A DNA stretch of 64,000 bases from Pseudomonas sp. FP2196 (lineage in GTDB: Bacteria; Pseudomonadota; Gammaproteobacteria; Pseudomonadales; Pseudomonadaceae): NCBI RefSeq assembly GCF_030687715.1, contig NZ_CP117445.1, positions 3,275,501 through 3,339,500 on the forward strand, given 5' to 3'. Below the pieces are notes generated by a model, which saw nothing but the letters and a program-made list of their open reading frames with translations, was not told the origin of the DNA and searched no databases. Shown one piece after another: positions 8,599-18,249 of the stretch. Made by a program: the position numbers and the translations under genes. How positions within the stretch are numbered: position 1 is the first letter of the stretch; each line of letters starts with the position of its first letter.

Positions 8599-9525
8599 AT
8601 GAATACTTCAACTGCCAAAGCCCAGATCGACCTCGCCCAGCCACAGCGCAAAAACCGTGTGGCCAATCCCGGCTGGTTTCTGGTCAGCCCTTCAGTGGCC
8701 CTGTTGCTGCTGTGGATGATCGTGCCCCTGGGCATGACCATTTACTTTTCGATGATCCGCTACAACCTGCTAAACCCTGGTGAAAACGAGTTCGTCGGGT
8801 TTGAGAACTTCACGTACTTCCTGACCGACTCCGGCTTCATGCCGGGTGCCACCAACACCCTGTTGCTGGTCGGCAGTGTGTTGCTGATCAGCGTGGTGTT
8901 CGGCGTGTTGATCAGCGCTCTGCTTGAAGCCAGTGAATTCCTTGGTCGCGGCATCGTGCGGGTCATGCTGATCTCGCCGTTTTTCATCATGCCCACGGTC
9001 GGCGCGCTGATCTGGAAGAACCTGATTTTCCATCCCGTCTCGGGGATCCTCGCCTACATCTGGAAGCTGTTCGGCGCACAACCGGTGGACTGGCTGGCGC
9101 ACTACCCGCTCCTGTCGATCATCATCATTGTCTCGTGGCAATGGCTGCCGTTCGCGATCCTGATCCTGATGACCGCCATGCAGTCTCTCGACCAGGAACA
9201 GAAGGAAGCGGCACGCCTGGACGGCGCTGGCCCGATCGCGATTTTCTGGCACCTGACCCTGCCGCACCTGGCCCGGCCGATTGCCGTGGTGGTGATGATC
9301 GAAACGATCTTTCTGCTGTCGGTGTTCGCCGAGATCTTCACCACCACCAACGGTGGCCCTGGCTACGCCTCGACCAACCTCGCCTACCTGATCTACAACC
9401 AGGCGCTGGTGCAGTTCGACGTCGGCATGGCATCGGCGGGCGGCTTGATTGCCGTGGTCATCGCCAACATCGCCGCGATCATTCTGGTGCGGATGATCGG
9501 CAAAAACCTGACTGACAAAGCCTGA
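8599..9525 (+). CDS. mtlF: Polyol ABC transporter, inner-membrane permease
   Basis: The 308-residue MalF/UgpA-type permease has about six membrane segments. The first is near residues 25-50 (VSPSVALLLLWMIVPLGMTIYF). The cytoplasmic EAA loop is visible as EAARLDGAGPIAIFWHLTLP, the site that contacts the ATPase. It forms the translocation channel with MtlG for mannitol/glucitol uptake. ATG 8599 is preferred; a GTG nine bases upstream is possible, and neither has a strong ribosome-binding site, so translation may be modest compared with mtlE. The stop lies 8 nt before the mtlG start. Confidence 0.9.
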   Translation: MNTSTAKAQIDLAQPQRKNRVANPGWFLVSPSVALLLLWMIVPLGMTIYFSMIRYNLLNPGENEFVGFENFTYFLTDSGFMPGATNTLLLVGSVLLISVVFGVLISALLEASEFLGRGIVRVMLISPFFIMPTVGALIWKNLIFHPVSGILAYIWKLFGAQPVDWLAHYPLLSIIIIVSWQWLPFAILILMTAMQSLDQEQKEAARLDGAGPIAIFWHLTLPHLARPIAVVVMIETIFLLSVFAEIFTTTNGGPGYASTNLAYLIYNQALVQFDVGMASAGGLIAVVIANIAAIILVRMIGKNLTDKA

Positions 9526-9533
9526 GGCCCGCC

Positions 9534-10364
<831 letters not shown>

Positions 10365-10390
10365 ATATCCCGAACCCAGCACATTCCCTT

Positions 10391-10480
10391 GTGGGAGCGA
10401 GCCTGCTCGCGAAGGCGTCGGCACATCCGGTGCAAAGGGTGCCTGAGCCACCGCTTTCGCGAGCAGGCTCGCTCCCACAG
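10391..10480. repeat. REPIN, family B, between mtlG and mtlK
   Basis: The same GTGGGAGCGAGCCTGCTCGC arms as the copy at 8471, including the adjacent GAAGGCGTCG stretch, around a different 40-bp centre. Confidence 0.9.
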
Positions 10481-10502
10481 AAAAGCCGATCCGGTTCAAC
10501 TG

Positions 10503-10510
10503 AATAATAA
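10503..10510 (+). promoter_or_regulatory. A-rich Crc/Hfq-type motif next to the mtlK ribosome-binding site
   Basis: AATAATAA fits AANAANAA and lies a few bases before GGAGG of mtlK, a position where Hfq/Crc binding would block translation. Confidence 0.4.
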
Positions 10511-10529
10511 ATTGCGGAGGCCCATCCTC

Positions 10530-11633
10530 ATGGCCAACCTGAAAATCAAGAATCTGCAAAAAGGCTTCGAAGGTTTTTCCATCATCAAGGGCATCGACCT
10601 TGAGGTGAACGACAAGGAATTCGTGGTCTTCGTCGGCCCCTCCGGCTGCGGCAAATCCACCCTGCTGCGCCTGATCGCCGGCCTGGAAGAAGTCAGCGGC
10701 GGCACCATCGAACTCGATGGCCGCGACATCACTGAAGTCAGCCCGGCCAAGCGGGATCTGGCGATGGTGTTCCAGACTTACGCGCTGTATCCGCACATGA
10801 CCGTAAAAAAGAACATGTCGTTCGCCCTCGATCTGGCCGGCGTGCCGAAAGCTGAAGTCGAGAAAAAGGTCGGCGAAGCCGCACGCATCCTTGAGCTGGG
10901 GCCGATGCTTGAGCGCAAACCGAAGCAGCTCTCCGGCGGTCAGCGCCAGCGTGTCGCCATCGGCCGTGCCATTGTGCGCAATCCGAAAATCTTCCTCTTC
11001 GACGAACCGCTGTCCAACCTCGACGCCGCACTGCGGGTGCAGATGCGCCTGGAACTGCTGCGCCTGCACAAGGACCTTCAAGCGACCATGATCTACGTGA
11101 CCCACGATCAGGTGGAGGCGATGACCATGGCTGACAAAGTCGTGGTGCTCAATGGCGGCAAAATCGAACAGGTCGGCTCTCCGCTGGACCTGTATCACAA
11201 CCCGGCCAACCTGTTCGTCGCCGGGTTCCTCGGCACGCCGAAGATGGGCTTCCTCAAGGGCAAGATCGCCCGGGTCGATGGCCAAACCTGCGAAGTCGCG
11301 CTGGACGCCGGCACGCGGATCACTCTTCCCTTCAACGCCGCCCACCTGAGCCTCGGCAGCGCCGTAACCCTGGGCATCCGCCCGGAACATCTGGAGCTGG
11401 CACAAGCCGGGGACTGCACTCTGCAAGTCACCGCCGACGTCAGCGAACGCCTGGGTAGCGACACTTTCTGCCACGTCAAGACCAACGCCGGCGAGGCCCT
11501 GACCATGCGCGTGCGCGGTGATCTGGCGAGTCGTTATGGCGAGCAACTGAATCTGTATCTGGACGCCGCCCACTGCCACTTGTTCGATGCCGAAGGCGTG
11601 GCGCTGACCCGTCCCCTGCGTGCTGCGGCCTGA
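10530..11633 (+). CDS. mtlK: Polyol ABC transporter, ATP-binding subunit
   Basis: The 367-residue MalK/UgpC-type ATPase has Walker [10 protein letters not shown] (36-44), Q-loop FQTYAL (81-86), signature LSGGQ (134-138), Walker B IFLFDEP with D158/E159 and H-loop His192. The C-terminal 130 residues form the TOBE/OB regulatory domain. It powers MtlFG uptake. ATG 10530 is chosen because GGAGG precedes it and homology begins there. The longer frame upstream is translated REPIN sequence and should not be included. Confidence 0.92.
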   Translation: MANLKIKNLQKGFEGFSIIKGIDLEVNDKEFVVFVGPSGCGKSTLLRLIAGLEEVSGGTIELDGRDITEVSPAKRDLAMVFQTYALYPHMTVKKNMSFALDLAGVPKAEVEKKVGEAARILELGPMLERKPKQLSGGQRQRVAIGRAIVRNPKIFLFDEPLSNLDAALRVQMRLELLRLHKDLQATMIYVTHDQVEAMTMADKVVVLNGGKIEQVGSPLDLYHNPANLFVAGFLGTPKMGFLKGKIARVDGQTCEVALDAGTRITLPFNAAHLSLGSAVTLGIRPEHLELAQAGDCTLQVTADVSERLGSDTFCHVKTNAGEALTMRVRGDLASRYGEQLNLYLDAAHCHLFDAEGVALTRPLRAAA

Positions 11634-11651
11634 TTTTTCGAGACTTGCCCA

Positions 11652-13124
11652 ATGAAACTGAATAAACAGAACCTCAACCGCCTCGCCCCAGAAGTGAAAC
11701 TGCCGGCCTACAGCCTCAGCGACACCCGTCAGGGCATCGCGCACATTGGCGTCGGTGGCTTCCATCGCGCGCATCAGGCCTATTACACCGATGCCTTGAT
11801 GAATACCGGCGAAGCGCTGGACTGGGCGATTTGCGGGGTAGGCCTGCGCGCCGAAGACCGCCGCGCCCGCGATGACTTGAAGGAGCAGGATTACCTGTTC
11901 ACCCTGTTCGAACTCGGTGACAGCGACGACACCGAAGTGCGCGTGATCGGTGCGATCCGCGACATGCTGCTGGCCGAGGACAGTGCGCAGGCCTTGATCG
12001 ACAAACTCGCCGATCCGCAGATTCGTATCGTCTCGCTGACCATCACCGAGGGCGGTTACTGCATCGACGACAGCAACGGCGAGTTCATGGCGCATTTGCC
12101 GCAGATTCAATACGACCTTGCCAATCCCGATGCACCAAAAACCGTGTTCGGCTTTTTGTGCGCGGCCCTCGAAAAACGCCGGGCGGCGGGCATTCCGGCG
12201 TTCACCGTGATGTCCTGCGATAACCTGCCGCACAACGGCGCGGTCACTCGCAAGGCGCTCCTGGCGTTTGCCACGCTGCGCAACAGCAACCTGTGCAGTT
12301 GGATCGACGCCAACGTCAGCTTCCCCAACGCGATGGTCGACCGCATCACGCCGATGACCAGCACCGCGCATCGCCTGCAACTGGCGGACAAACACGGGAT
12401 CGACGATGCCTGGCCGGTGGTCTGCGAACCGTTTGTGCAGTGGGTGCTGGAAGACAAATTCGTCAATGGCCGCCCGGCGTGGGAAAAGGTCGGCGTGCAG
12501 TTCACCGACGACGTTTCGCCCTACGAAGAGATGAAAATCAAACTGCTCAACGGCAGTCATCTGGCGCTGACGTATCTGGGTTTTTTGAAGGGTTATCGTT
12601 TTGTCCACGAAACCATGAATGACCCGCTCTTTGTGCGTTACATGCGCGCTTACATGGATCTGGATGTCACCCCGCAACTGGCACCGGTGCCGGGCATCGA
12701 CCTGACCGAGTACAAGGACACACTGGTGGCGCGCTTCTCCAATCAGGCGATTGCCGATCAGCTTGAGCGGGTTTGTTCGGATGGTTCCTCGAAGTTTCCC
12801 AAATTCACCATTCCGACGATCAATCGGTTGATTGCCGATGGCCAGGAAACCAAGCGCGCGGCCTTGGTGGTCGCGGCGTGGGCGCTTTACTTGAAAGGCG
12901 TGGATGAGAATGGCGACACCTATGCGATTCCGGATCCGCGGGCAACGTTCTGTCAGGCGTTGGTGGCCGATGATGCGGTGATCACCCAGCGGTTGCTGGG
13001 GGTAGAGGAAATTTTCGGTACAGCGATTCCTCGTTCAGCCGAGTTTGTGGCGGCGTTTGAGTGGTGCTACAACAGCTTGCGCGAAGAGGGTGTGACGCGC
13101 ACTTTGCAGCAGATTCTCGTCTGA
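11652..13124 (+). CDS. mtlD: Mannitol 2-dehydrogenase (NAD-dependent)
   Basis: This 490-residue long-chain polyol dehydrogenase oxidises D-mannitol to D-fructose (and arabitol and glucitol to xylulose and fructose). The N-terminal nucleotide-binding part starts with IAHIGVGGFHRAHQAYYTD. The catalytic motif KIKLLNGSHLAL contains Lys295, Asn300 and His303, which coincide with the catalytic residue numbers published for the P. fluorescens enzyme. It is the central catabolic enzyme of the operon; fructose goes to MtlZ and xylulose to MtlY. It starts 18 nt after mtlK with a weak ribosome-binding site. Confidence 0.95.
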   Translation: MKLNKQNLNRLAPEVKLPAYSLSDTRQGIAHIGVGGFHRAHQAYYTDALMNTGEALDWAICGVGLRAEDRRARDDLKEQDYLFTLFELGDSDDTEVRVIGAIRDMLLAEDSAQALIDKLADPQIRIVSLTITEGGYCIDDSNGEFMAHLPQIQYDLANPDAPKTVFGFLCAALEKRRAAGIPAFTVMSCDNLPHNGAVTRKALLAFATLRNSNLCSWIDANVSFPNAMVDRITPMTSTAHRLQLADKHGIDDAWPVVCEPFVQWVLEDKFVNGRPAWEKVGVQFTDDVSPYEEMKIKLLNGSHLALTYLGFLKGYRFVHETMNDPLFVRYMRAYMDLDVTPQLAPVPGIDLTEYKDTLVARFSNQAIADQLERVCSDGSSKFPKFTIPTINRLIADGQETKRAALVVAAWALYLKGVDENGDTYAIPDPRATFCQALVADDAVITQRLLGVEEIFGTAIPRSAEFVAAFEWCYNSLREEGVTRTLQQILV

Positions 13125-13148
13125 GCGTTGCGGCGCAACCACTGACGC

Positions 13149-13239
13149 CATCGCTGGCAAGCCAGCTCCCACAAGGTTCCCGGTTGCTTACACATTTGAG
13201 TACACCCAAAAACCTGTGGGAGCTGGCTTGCCAGCGATT
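13149..13239. repeat. REPIN, family A, between mtlD and mtlY
   Basis: CATCGCTGGCAAGCCAGCTC and its inverted copy are separated by about 40 bp. It is the third REPIN inside the mtl operon. Confidence 0.9.
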
Positions 13240-13279
13240 AGCTGCAACCGGATTGACCTGACACCCTGAGGATCTCACT

Positions 13280-14776
13280 GTGACCACCCGACAACTCTTC
13301 CTCGGTATCGACTGCGGCACCCAAGGCACCAAAGCGATCATCCTCGACGCCGCCAATGGTCAGGTGCTCGGCCAGGGCGCCGCTGCGCACACGATGATCA
13401 GTGGTGCCAATGGCCGCCGCGAACAAGACACGCATCAATGGCTGGAAGCCTTCGCCCTCGCCACCCGCAACGCGCTGGTGGCGGCGAATGTCGACGGCCA
13501 GTCGATCCTTGGCGTTGGCGTTTCCGGTCAGCAGCACGGCCTGGTACTGCTCGACGATCAAGGCGGAGTACTGCGCCCGGCCAAGCTCTGGTGCGACACC
13601 GAAACCACTGCCGAAAACGAACGACTGCTCAACCACCTGGGCGGCGAAACAGGGTCGCTGGAACGCCTCGGCGTGGTCATCGCGCCCGGTTATACCGTCT
13701 CCAAACTGCTGTGGACCAAAGAGCAGCATCCGGACGTCTTCTCACGTATCGCCCGCATCCTGCTGCCCCACGATTACCTCAATTTCTGGCTCACCGGCCG
13801 TGCGTGCAGCGAGTATGGCGATGCGTCCGGCACCGGCTATTTCAACGTGCGCACGCGCCAGTGGGATTTGCAGCTGCTGCGCGACATCGACACCAGCGGC
13901 CGCCTGCAAGCGGCGCTGCCGGAGCTGATTGATGCACACGAGGCGGTGGGCACGATCCTGCCCGCCATCGCCGAGCACCTCGGCATCAACCGCAACGCAC
14001 TGGTTGCAAGCGGCGGCGGCGACAACATGATGGGCGCCATCGGCACCGGCAATATTCAACCCGGTGCGATCACCATGAGCCTCGGCTCTTCCGGTACCGT
14101 GTACGCCTACGCCGACGCGCCGAAAGTCAGCCCGGACGCCTCAGTCGCGACCTTCTGCTCCGCCAGCGGCGGTTGGCTGCCGCTGATCTGCACGATGAAC
14201 CTGACCAACGCCACCGGCGCAATTCGCGACCTGTTCGACCTCGATCTCGACCAATTCAACGACCTCGTCGCGCAGACCCCGATCGGTGCCGAAGGCGTGA
14301 GCATGCTGCCGTTCCTCAACGGCGAACGCGTTCCCGCCCTGCCCCATGCCACCGGCAGCCTGCACGGTTTGACGCTGGATAATCTGACCCAGGCCAACCT
14401 GTGCCGGGCCGCCGTCGAAGGCACCACCTTCGGCCTGCGTTATGGACTGGATTTGCTCCGCCAGAATGGTTTACAAAGCCGCAGCATTTGCCTGATCGGC
14501 GGCGGTTCGAAAAGCGCGGTGTGGCGACAGATCGTCGCCGACATCATGAACACGCCCGTGATCTGCACCGAACAAAGCGAAGCCGCTGCCCTTGGCGCAG
14601 CGATTCAAGCAGCGTGGTGCAAATCCTGGTCGAACGGCCACGAAGACACGCTGGCCGAACTGTGCCAGCGCTGCGTGAAACTCGACCTGAACAGTGAAAC
14701 CCTGCCGATCGCCGCCAACGTCGCGGCGTTTCAGCAGGCTTATGAACGCTATCAACAGCATGTCGCAACCCTATAA
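13280..14776 (+). CDS. mtlY: Xylulokinase
   Basis: The 498-residue FGGY-family sugar kinase carries the N-terminal phosphate-binding loop LGIDCGTQGTKAIILD, VSGQQHGLVLLD in the middle of the first domain, the conserved SLGSSGTVYAYAD, and the C-terminal LIGGGSKSAVWRQIVADI. It phosphorylates D-xylulose produced from arabitol by MtlD, feeding the pentose phosphate pathway. Translation begins at GTG 13280, preceded by GAGGATC. The 155-bp gap from mtlD contains a REPIN but no obvious promoter, so it is placed in the mtl operon. Confidence 0.9.
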   Translation: MTTRQLFLGIDCGTQGTKAIILDAANGQVLGQGAAAHTMISGANGRREQDTHQWLEAFALATRNALVAANVDGQSILGVGVSGQQHGLVLLDDQGGVLRPAKLWCDTETTAENERLLNHLGGETGSLERLGVVIAPGYTVSKLLWTKEQHPDVFSRIARILLPHDYLNFWLTGRACSEYGDASGTGYFNVRTRQWDLQLLRDIDTSGRLQAALPELIDAHEAVGTILPAIAEHLGINRNALVASGGGDNMMGAIGTGNIQPGAITMSLGSSGTVYAYADAPKVSPDASVATFCSASGGWLPLICTMNLTNATGAIRDLFDLDLDQFNDLVAQTPIGAEGVSMLPFLNGERVPALPHATGSLHGLTLDNLTQANLCRAAVEGTTFGLRYGLDLLRQNGLQSRSICLIGGGSKSAVWRQIVADIMNTPVICTEQSEAAALGAAIQAAWCKSWSNGHEDTLAELCQRCVKLDLNSETLPIAANVAAFQQAYERYQQHVATL

Positions 14777-14789
14777 AGAGCAAACAATT

Positions 14790-15728
14790 ATGTATTTGGT
14801 GTGTGGCGAAGCCCTGTTTGATTTTTTCAGCGAAGACGATGCCAGCGGTTTGGCTTCGACCGTGAATTTCAAGGCGATTGCCGGCGGCTCGCCGTTCAAC
14901 GTCGCGGTGGGGTTGCGCCGTTTGGGCGTGGAGTCGGCATTGTTCGCCGGCCTGTCCACCGACTACCTCGGCCGCCGCTTGCAGCAAGTCCTGAAGGAAG
15001 AAGGCGTACGGCCGGACTATCTGGTGGATTTCGCCGCGCCGACCACGCTGGCGATGGTCGCCGTCGGTGCCAACGGCTCGCCGCACTACAGCTTTCGCGG
15101 TGAAGGCTGTGCGGATCGGCAGCTGAATCTGAGCCATTTGCCGTCGCTGGGCTCAGAGGTGCGCGGTTTGCACATCGGTTCCTATTCATTGGTGGTGCAG
15201 CCGATTGCCGACACCCTGCTCGCCTTGGTCCAGCGTGAAAGCGGCAAACGCCTGATCACCCTCGACCCCAACGTGCGCCTCAATCCCGAGCCGAATATCG
15301 ACCTGTGGCGCGAGCGGATTGCCACGCTGGTGCAACTGGCGGACATGATCAAAGTCAGCGACGAAGACTTGAGCCTGCTCTTTCCCGAACAGGATCCGCA
15401 GCGCGTCATCGACGGCTGGCTGGAGCATCGCTGCCAAGTCGTATTCCTCACTCGTGGCGGCGAAGGCGCAACCGTGTTCAGTCGCGCCCATGGCTCATGG
15501 TCGGTGCCGGCCTGTTCGGTGAAGATCGCCGATACCGTTGGCGCCGGCGATACCTTTCAGGCCGCACTGATCACCTGGCTGACCGAACACGGTCTGGACT
15601 CCGTCGAAGGCGTGCAGCAACTCGGTCGTGAGCAGATCGACGGCATGCTCAAGTTCGCCGTACAAGCCGCAGCGCTGACCTGCAGCAAGACCGGTCCGGA
15701 TTTGCCCTATCGTCACCAATTGACCTGA
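14790..15728 (+). CDS. mtlZ: Fructokinase (PfkB family)
   Basis: The 312-residue ribokinase/PfkB-family kinase has the N-terminal substrate-binding stretch (CGEALFDFFS, then AGGSPFNVAVGLRRLG) and the C-terminal anion-hole signature DTVGAGDTFQAAL with the catalytic Asp. It phosphorylates fructose released by MtlD from mannitol or glucitol. ATG 14790 starts 13 nt after mtlY. The longer frame overlapping mtlY is ignored because homology starts at MYLVCGEALF. It is the last gene of the mtl operon; no clear terminator follows. Confidence 0.92.
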   Translation: MYLVCGEALFDFFSEDDASGLASTVNFKAIAGGSPFNVAVGLRRLGVESALFAGLSTDYLGRRLQQVLKEEGVRPDYLVDFAAPTTLAMVAVGANGSPHYSFRGEGCADRQLNLSHLPSLGSEVRGLHIGSYSLVVQPIADTLLALVQRESGKRLITLDPNVRLNPEPNIDLWRERIATLVQLADMIKVSDEDLSLLFPEQDPQRVIDGWLEHRCQVVFLTRGGEGATVFSRAHGSWSVPACSVKIADTVGAGDTFQAALITWLTEHGLDSVEGVQQLGREQIDGMLKFAVQAAALTCSKTGPDLPYRHQLT

Positions 15729-15773
15729 GCGCGTAGACTGTCGCCCTTTTTGCGCATGACGGGATGACGGCTT

Positions 15774-16394
15774 TTGAATTCAGGGCAGACGGTTGGACTA
15801 CTGATACTCGCGGCGCTGTTGACGGGGTGCGGCACCTCGCCGCCCCGCTCGCCGGAAAACATCTGCGAAATCTTCCGCGAAAAGAGCGACTGGTACGACG
15901 CCGCGCAAGTCACACAAAAACGCTGGGGCGTACCGATCCAGGTGCCGTTCGCGATCATGTATCAGGAGTCCGGCTACCGCTACGACGCCAAGACCCCGCG
16001 CAAATACCTGCTCTGGGTGATTCCATGGGGCCGGGTGTCGACCGCTTCGGGTTATGCGCAGGCCAAGGATGAAGTCTGGTCCGACTATCAGAAAAGCACC
16101 GGCAGAAACTGGGCCGACCGCGAAGACTTCGACGACGCCATCGACTTCGTCGGTTGGTACATGGACAAAACCACGTCGATCAATGGCGTCTACAAATACG
16201 ACGCCTATGGCCAGTACCTCAACTACCACGAGGGCTGGGGCGGCTATCGCAACAAGACTTACGCCGCCAAAGCCTGGCTGATGCCGACGGCGCGCAAGGT
16301 GCAGAATCGCTCCGACCTGTATGCCCAGCAATATGCCGGGTGCAAGGAAGACCTCAACCGAGGTTTCTGGAGCCGCTTCTGGCATTGGCTATAA
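15774..16394 (+). CDS. Lytic transglycosylase-like (SLT domain) lipoprotein
   Basis: The 206-residue protein has a lipoprotein signal (LLILAALLTGC, lipidated Cys19). A soluble-lytic-transglycosylase-like fold follows, with MYQESGY carrying the probable catalytic Glu65, the usual Glu-Ser pair of family-1 enzymes. It would cleave or bind peptidoglycan at the periplasmic face of a membrane. The only in-frame start that keeps the whole signal peptide is TTG 15774, with GGGATGACGG upstream. It is convergent with the OprD porin, and a REPIN separates the stops. Confidence 0.75.
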   Translation: MNSGQTVGLLILAALLTGCGTSPPRSPENICEIFREKSDWYDAAQVTQKRWGVPIQVPFAIMYQESGYRYDAKTPRKYLLWVIPWGRVSTASGYAQAKDEVWSDYQKSTGRNWADREDFDDAIDFVGWYMDKTTSINGVYKYDAYGQYLNYHEGWGGYRNKTYAAKAWLMPTARKVQNRSDLYAQQYAGCKEDLNRGFWSRFWHWL

Positions 16395-16404
16395 CACGGC
16401 CCCC

Positions 16405-16490
16405 TGTAGGAGCTGCCGCAGGCTGCGATCTTTTGACTTTGATTTTCACAAACAAGATCAAAAGATCGCAGCCTGCGGCAGCTCCTGCAT
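16405..16490. repeat. REPIN, family C (GTAGGAGCTGCCGCAGGCTG type)
   Basis: Long inverted arms include GGCTGCGATCTTTTGA and its complement around a short A/T-rich centre. It lies between two convergent genes. The hairpin could serve as a bidirectional terminator. Confidence 0.9.
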
Positions 16491-16518
16491 AGGGTTAGTG
16501 TGTTACGCCGTCCTCCTT

Positions 16519-16546
16519 GTGGGAGCTAGCCTGCTAGCGATAGCGT
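16519..16546. repeat. Single REP unit
   Basis: GTGGGAGCTAGCCTGCTAGC followed by GATAGCG is a variant REP with no inverted partner, just downstream of the porin stop. Confidence 0.7.
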
Positions 16547-16572
16547 CCGTTCAGACGCTAAACGTCCAACGG

Positions 16573-17874
16573 CTACAACACCGAAAAGTTGTAACTCACA
16601 ATCAACCGGGTCTCATCCACGTCCCGGGCGAACTTTTCATAGTTCGTCCGGTAAGTCGCATTACGCAAACGCAAGCTCACATCCTTGAACGTGCCCGTCT
16701 GAATCACGTACTTCAACTCACTGTCGCGTTCCCACTCTTTACCTTCCTGATCGCTGCCCAACACCTTGATGTGGTCACCGTTCACGTAACGGGTGAGGAA
16801 GCTCAGGCCATTGATACCGATCGCCTTGAAGTCGTAGTCATAACGCAACTGCCAGGAGCGCTCCTGCGCCGCCGCGAAGTCGTTGACCTGCACATAGTTG
16901 ACCAGATACGGATTGCTGCCATCGAGGTACGGCATTGAATTGTCGCCGTTCATGCGCTGCCAACCACCACTGAAGGTGTGGCCGCTGATGGCGTAGGACA
17001 GCATGCCGCTCAACGCGCGGTTGTCGATGGCCCCGGCCTTTGCATCGCCACTGTCGGCACTTTTAAGCACCCGCAGGTCAGCTTTCAAAACACCATTGCC
17101 CAACGGCTGATTGGCCAACAAACCGACGAAGTGCTGACGGTAGATGTCTTCCAGCTCAGCGTAGTGATACTGCGCAGTCAAACGATCATTGATCTTGTAG
17201 TCAAAGCCGTACATGTCGAAATGGTCGGCAGTGGTGTTACACGCGTAGCGCTTGTTCTTGCAGTGCACGCGGATGTCTTGGGAATCGGTGGAATCACGCG
17301 CGGTGTACTTGTCCAGACGCGCCGCCATAAACGTCAGGTCCTTCACCTCTTTAGAGGTCAGCATCGCGCCGTTGAACATGGTCGGCAGCAAACGCCCGTC
17401 GTTGTACTTGAGCAACGGCAGATCCGGCAGCAGCGCGCCGTATTTGAGCACCGTATCGGAGACGCGCACCTTGGCGGTCAGCCCCAGTTTTGCGTACTGA
17501 TCCTTCGAACCGCGCGGGTCCTGCCCGCTGGAAGGCAGCAACCCGCTGTTGCTGCTGTCGGCGCTGGAATCGAGCTTGAAGCCGAGCATGCCCAGCGCAT
17601 CGATACCGAAGCCCACAGTGCCCTCGGTGTAACCCGATTGCAGATTGAGAATGAAGCCCTGTGCCGACTCTTCGCGCTTGGATGCACCCTGGTCGTTGGA
17701 AGTGTGCCCATCACGAAAGTCGCGGTTGAAATACACCGTGCGCGATTCGATTTTCGCGGTGGTGTCTTCAAGAAATCCACTGGCCTGAACCTGCGCGTTA
17801 AAACCGGCGCACAGCACAAAGGTTCCGAAGCCCAATGACAGGCGCGGGGTGATGAGGGGGAATGGGGGACGCAT
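16573..17874 (-). CDS. OprD-family outer-membrane porin
   Basis: The 433-residue protein has a signal peptide (after MRPPFPLITPRLS, hydrophobic core, cleavage near VQA-SGF). The mature N-terminus SGFLEDTTAKIESRTVYFNRDFRDG is characteristic of the OprD/Opd family. Later strands include QRSWQLRYDYDFKAIGINGLSF and the C-terminal strand RLIVSYNFSVL. The family forms narrow substrate-selective 18-strand channels for amino acids or organic acids. The subgroup and substrate cannot be decided from sequence alone. ATG 17874 is chosen because the signal peptide starts there; the 76 extra residues upstream are leader sequence. Confidence 0.9.
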   Translation of the reverse strand: MRPPFPLITPRLSLGFGTFVLCAGFNAQVQASGFLEDTTAKIESRTVYFNRDFRDGHTSNDQGASKREESAQGFILNLQSGYTEGTVGFGIDALGMLGFKLDSSADSSNSGLLPSSGQDPRGSKDQYAKLGLTAKVRVSDTVLKYGALLPDLPLLKYNDGRLLPTMFNGAMLTSKEVKDLTFMAARLDKYTARDSTDSQDIRVHCKNKRYACNTTADHFDMYGFDYKINDRLTAQYHYAELEDIYRQHFVGLLANQPLGNGVLKADLRVLKSADSGDAKAGAIDNRALSGMLSYAISGHTFSGGWQRMNGDNSMPYLDGSNPYLVNYVQVNDFAAAQERSWQLRYDYDFKAIGINGLSFLTRYVNGDHIKVLGSDQEGKEWERDSELKYVIQTGTFKDVSLRLRNATYRTNYEKFARDVDETRLIVSYNFSVL

Positions 17875-18249
17875 CAAAAACTCCAACAATGCAGCGTTTG
17901 CGCACACGCGCAATAAGCCAGAAAAATAGCTCCCGTCCCGGGTCAAAATTGAGCCGAGAGGAAGTGAACACGCAGGGGTGAGTTGCAATGATGGCAGATG
18001 GCTTTGACGTGCTACAGACGACTTTAGTCTGAAACTGACCGGCAATTCTTTAGCGCATGGCCAGTTGATTGCACACAAACTTTTGTCGTAAAAATCCAGC
18101 AAACGCCCGGTTTCATTAGAAAAAAAGCCCTGCCTAAGGGTTTTCCCTATAGGTCACGGGGCGCCTTCCTACGGCATTTGCGCCTTGAATGAGGCGGTTT
18201 AATCCTCCATCATCCGTCTCCTGCTTATTCAACGGACGGAATTCAAGGC
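17875..18249. other. Divergent oprD-vgrG intergenic region
   Basis: No gene is seen in 375 bp. The only clear symmetry is TTGCGC-ACAC-GCGCAA at 17898-17913, 23 bp before the porin start, a possible operator or leader structure. The rest should hold the divergent promoters, but no confident boxes were found. Confidence 0.4.
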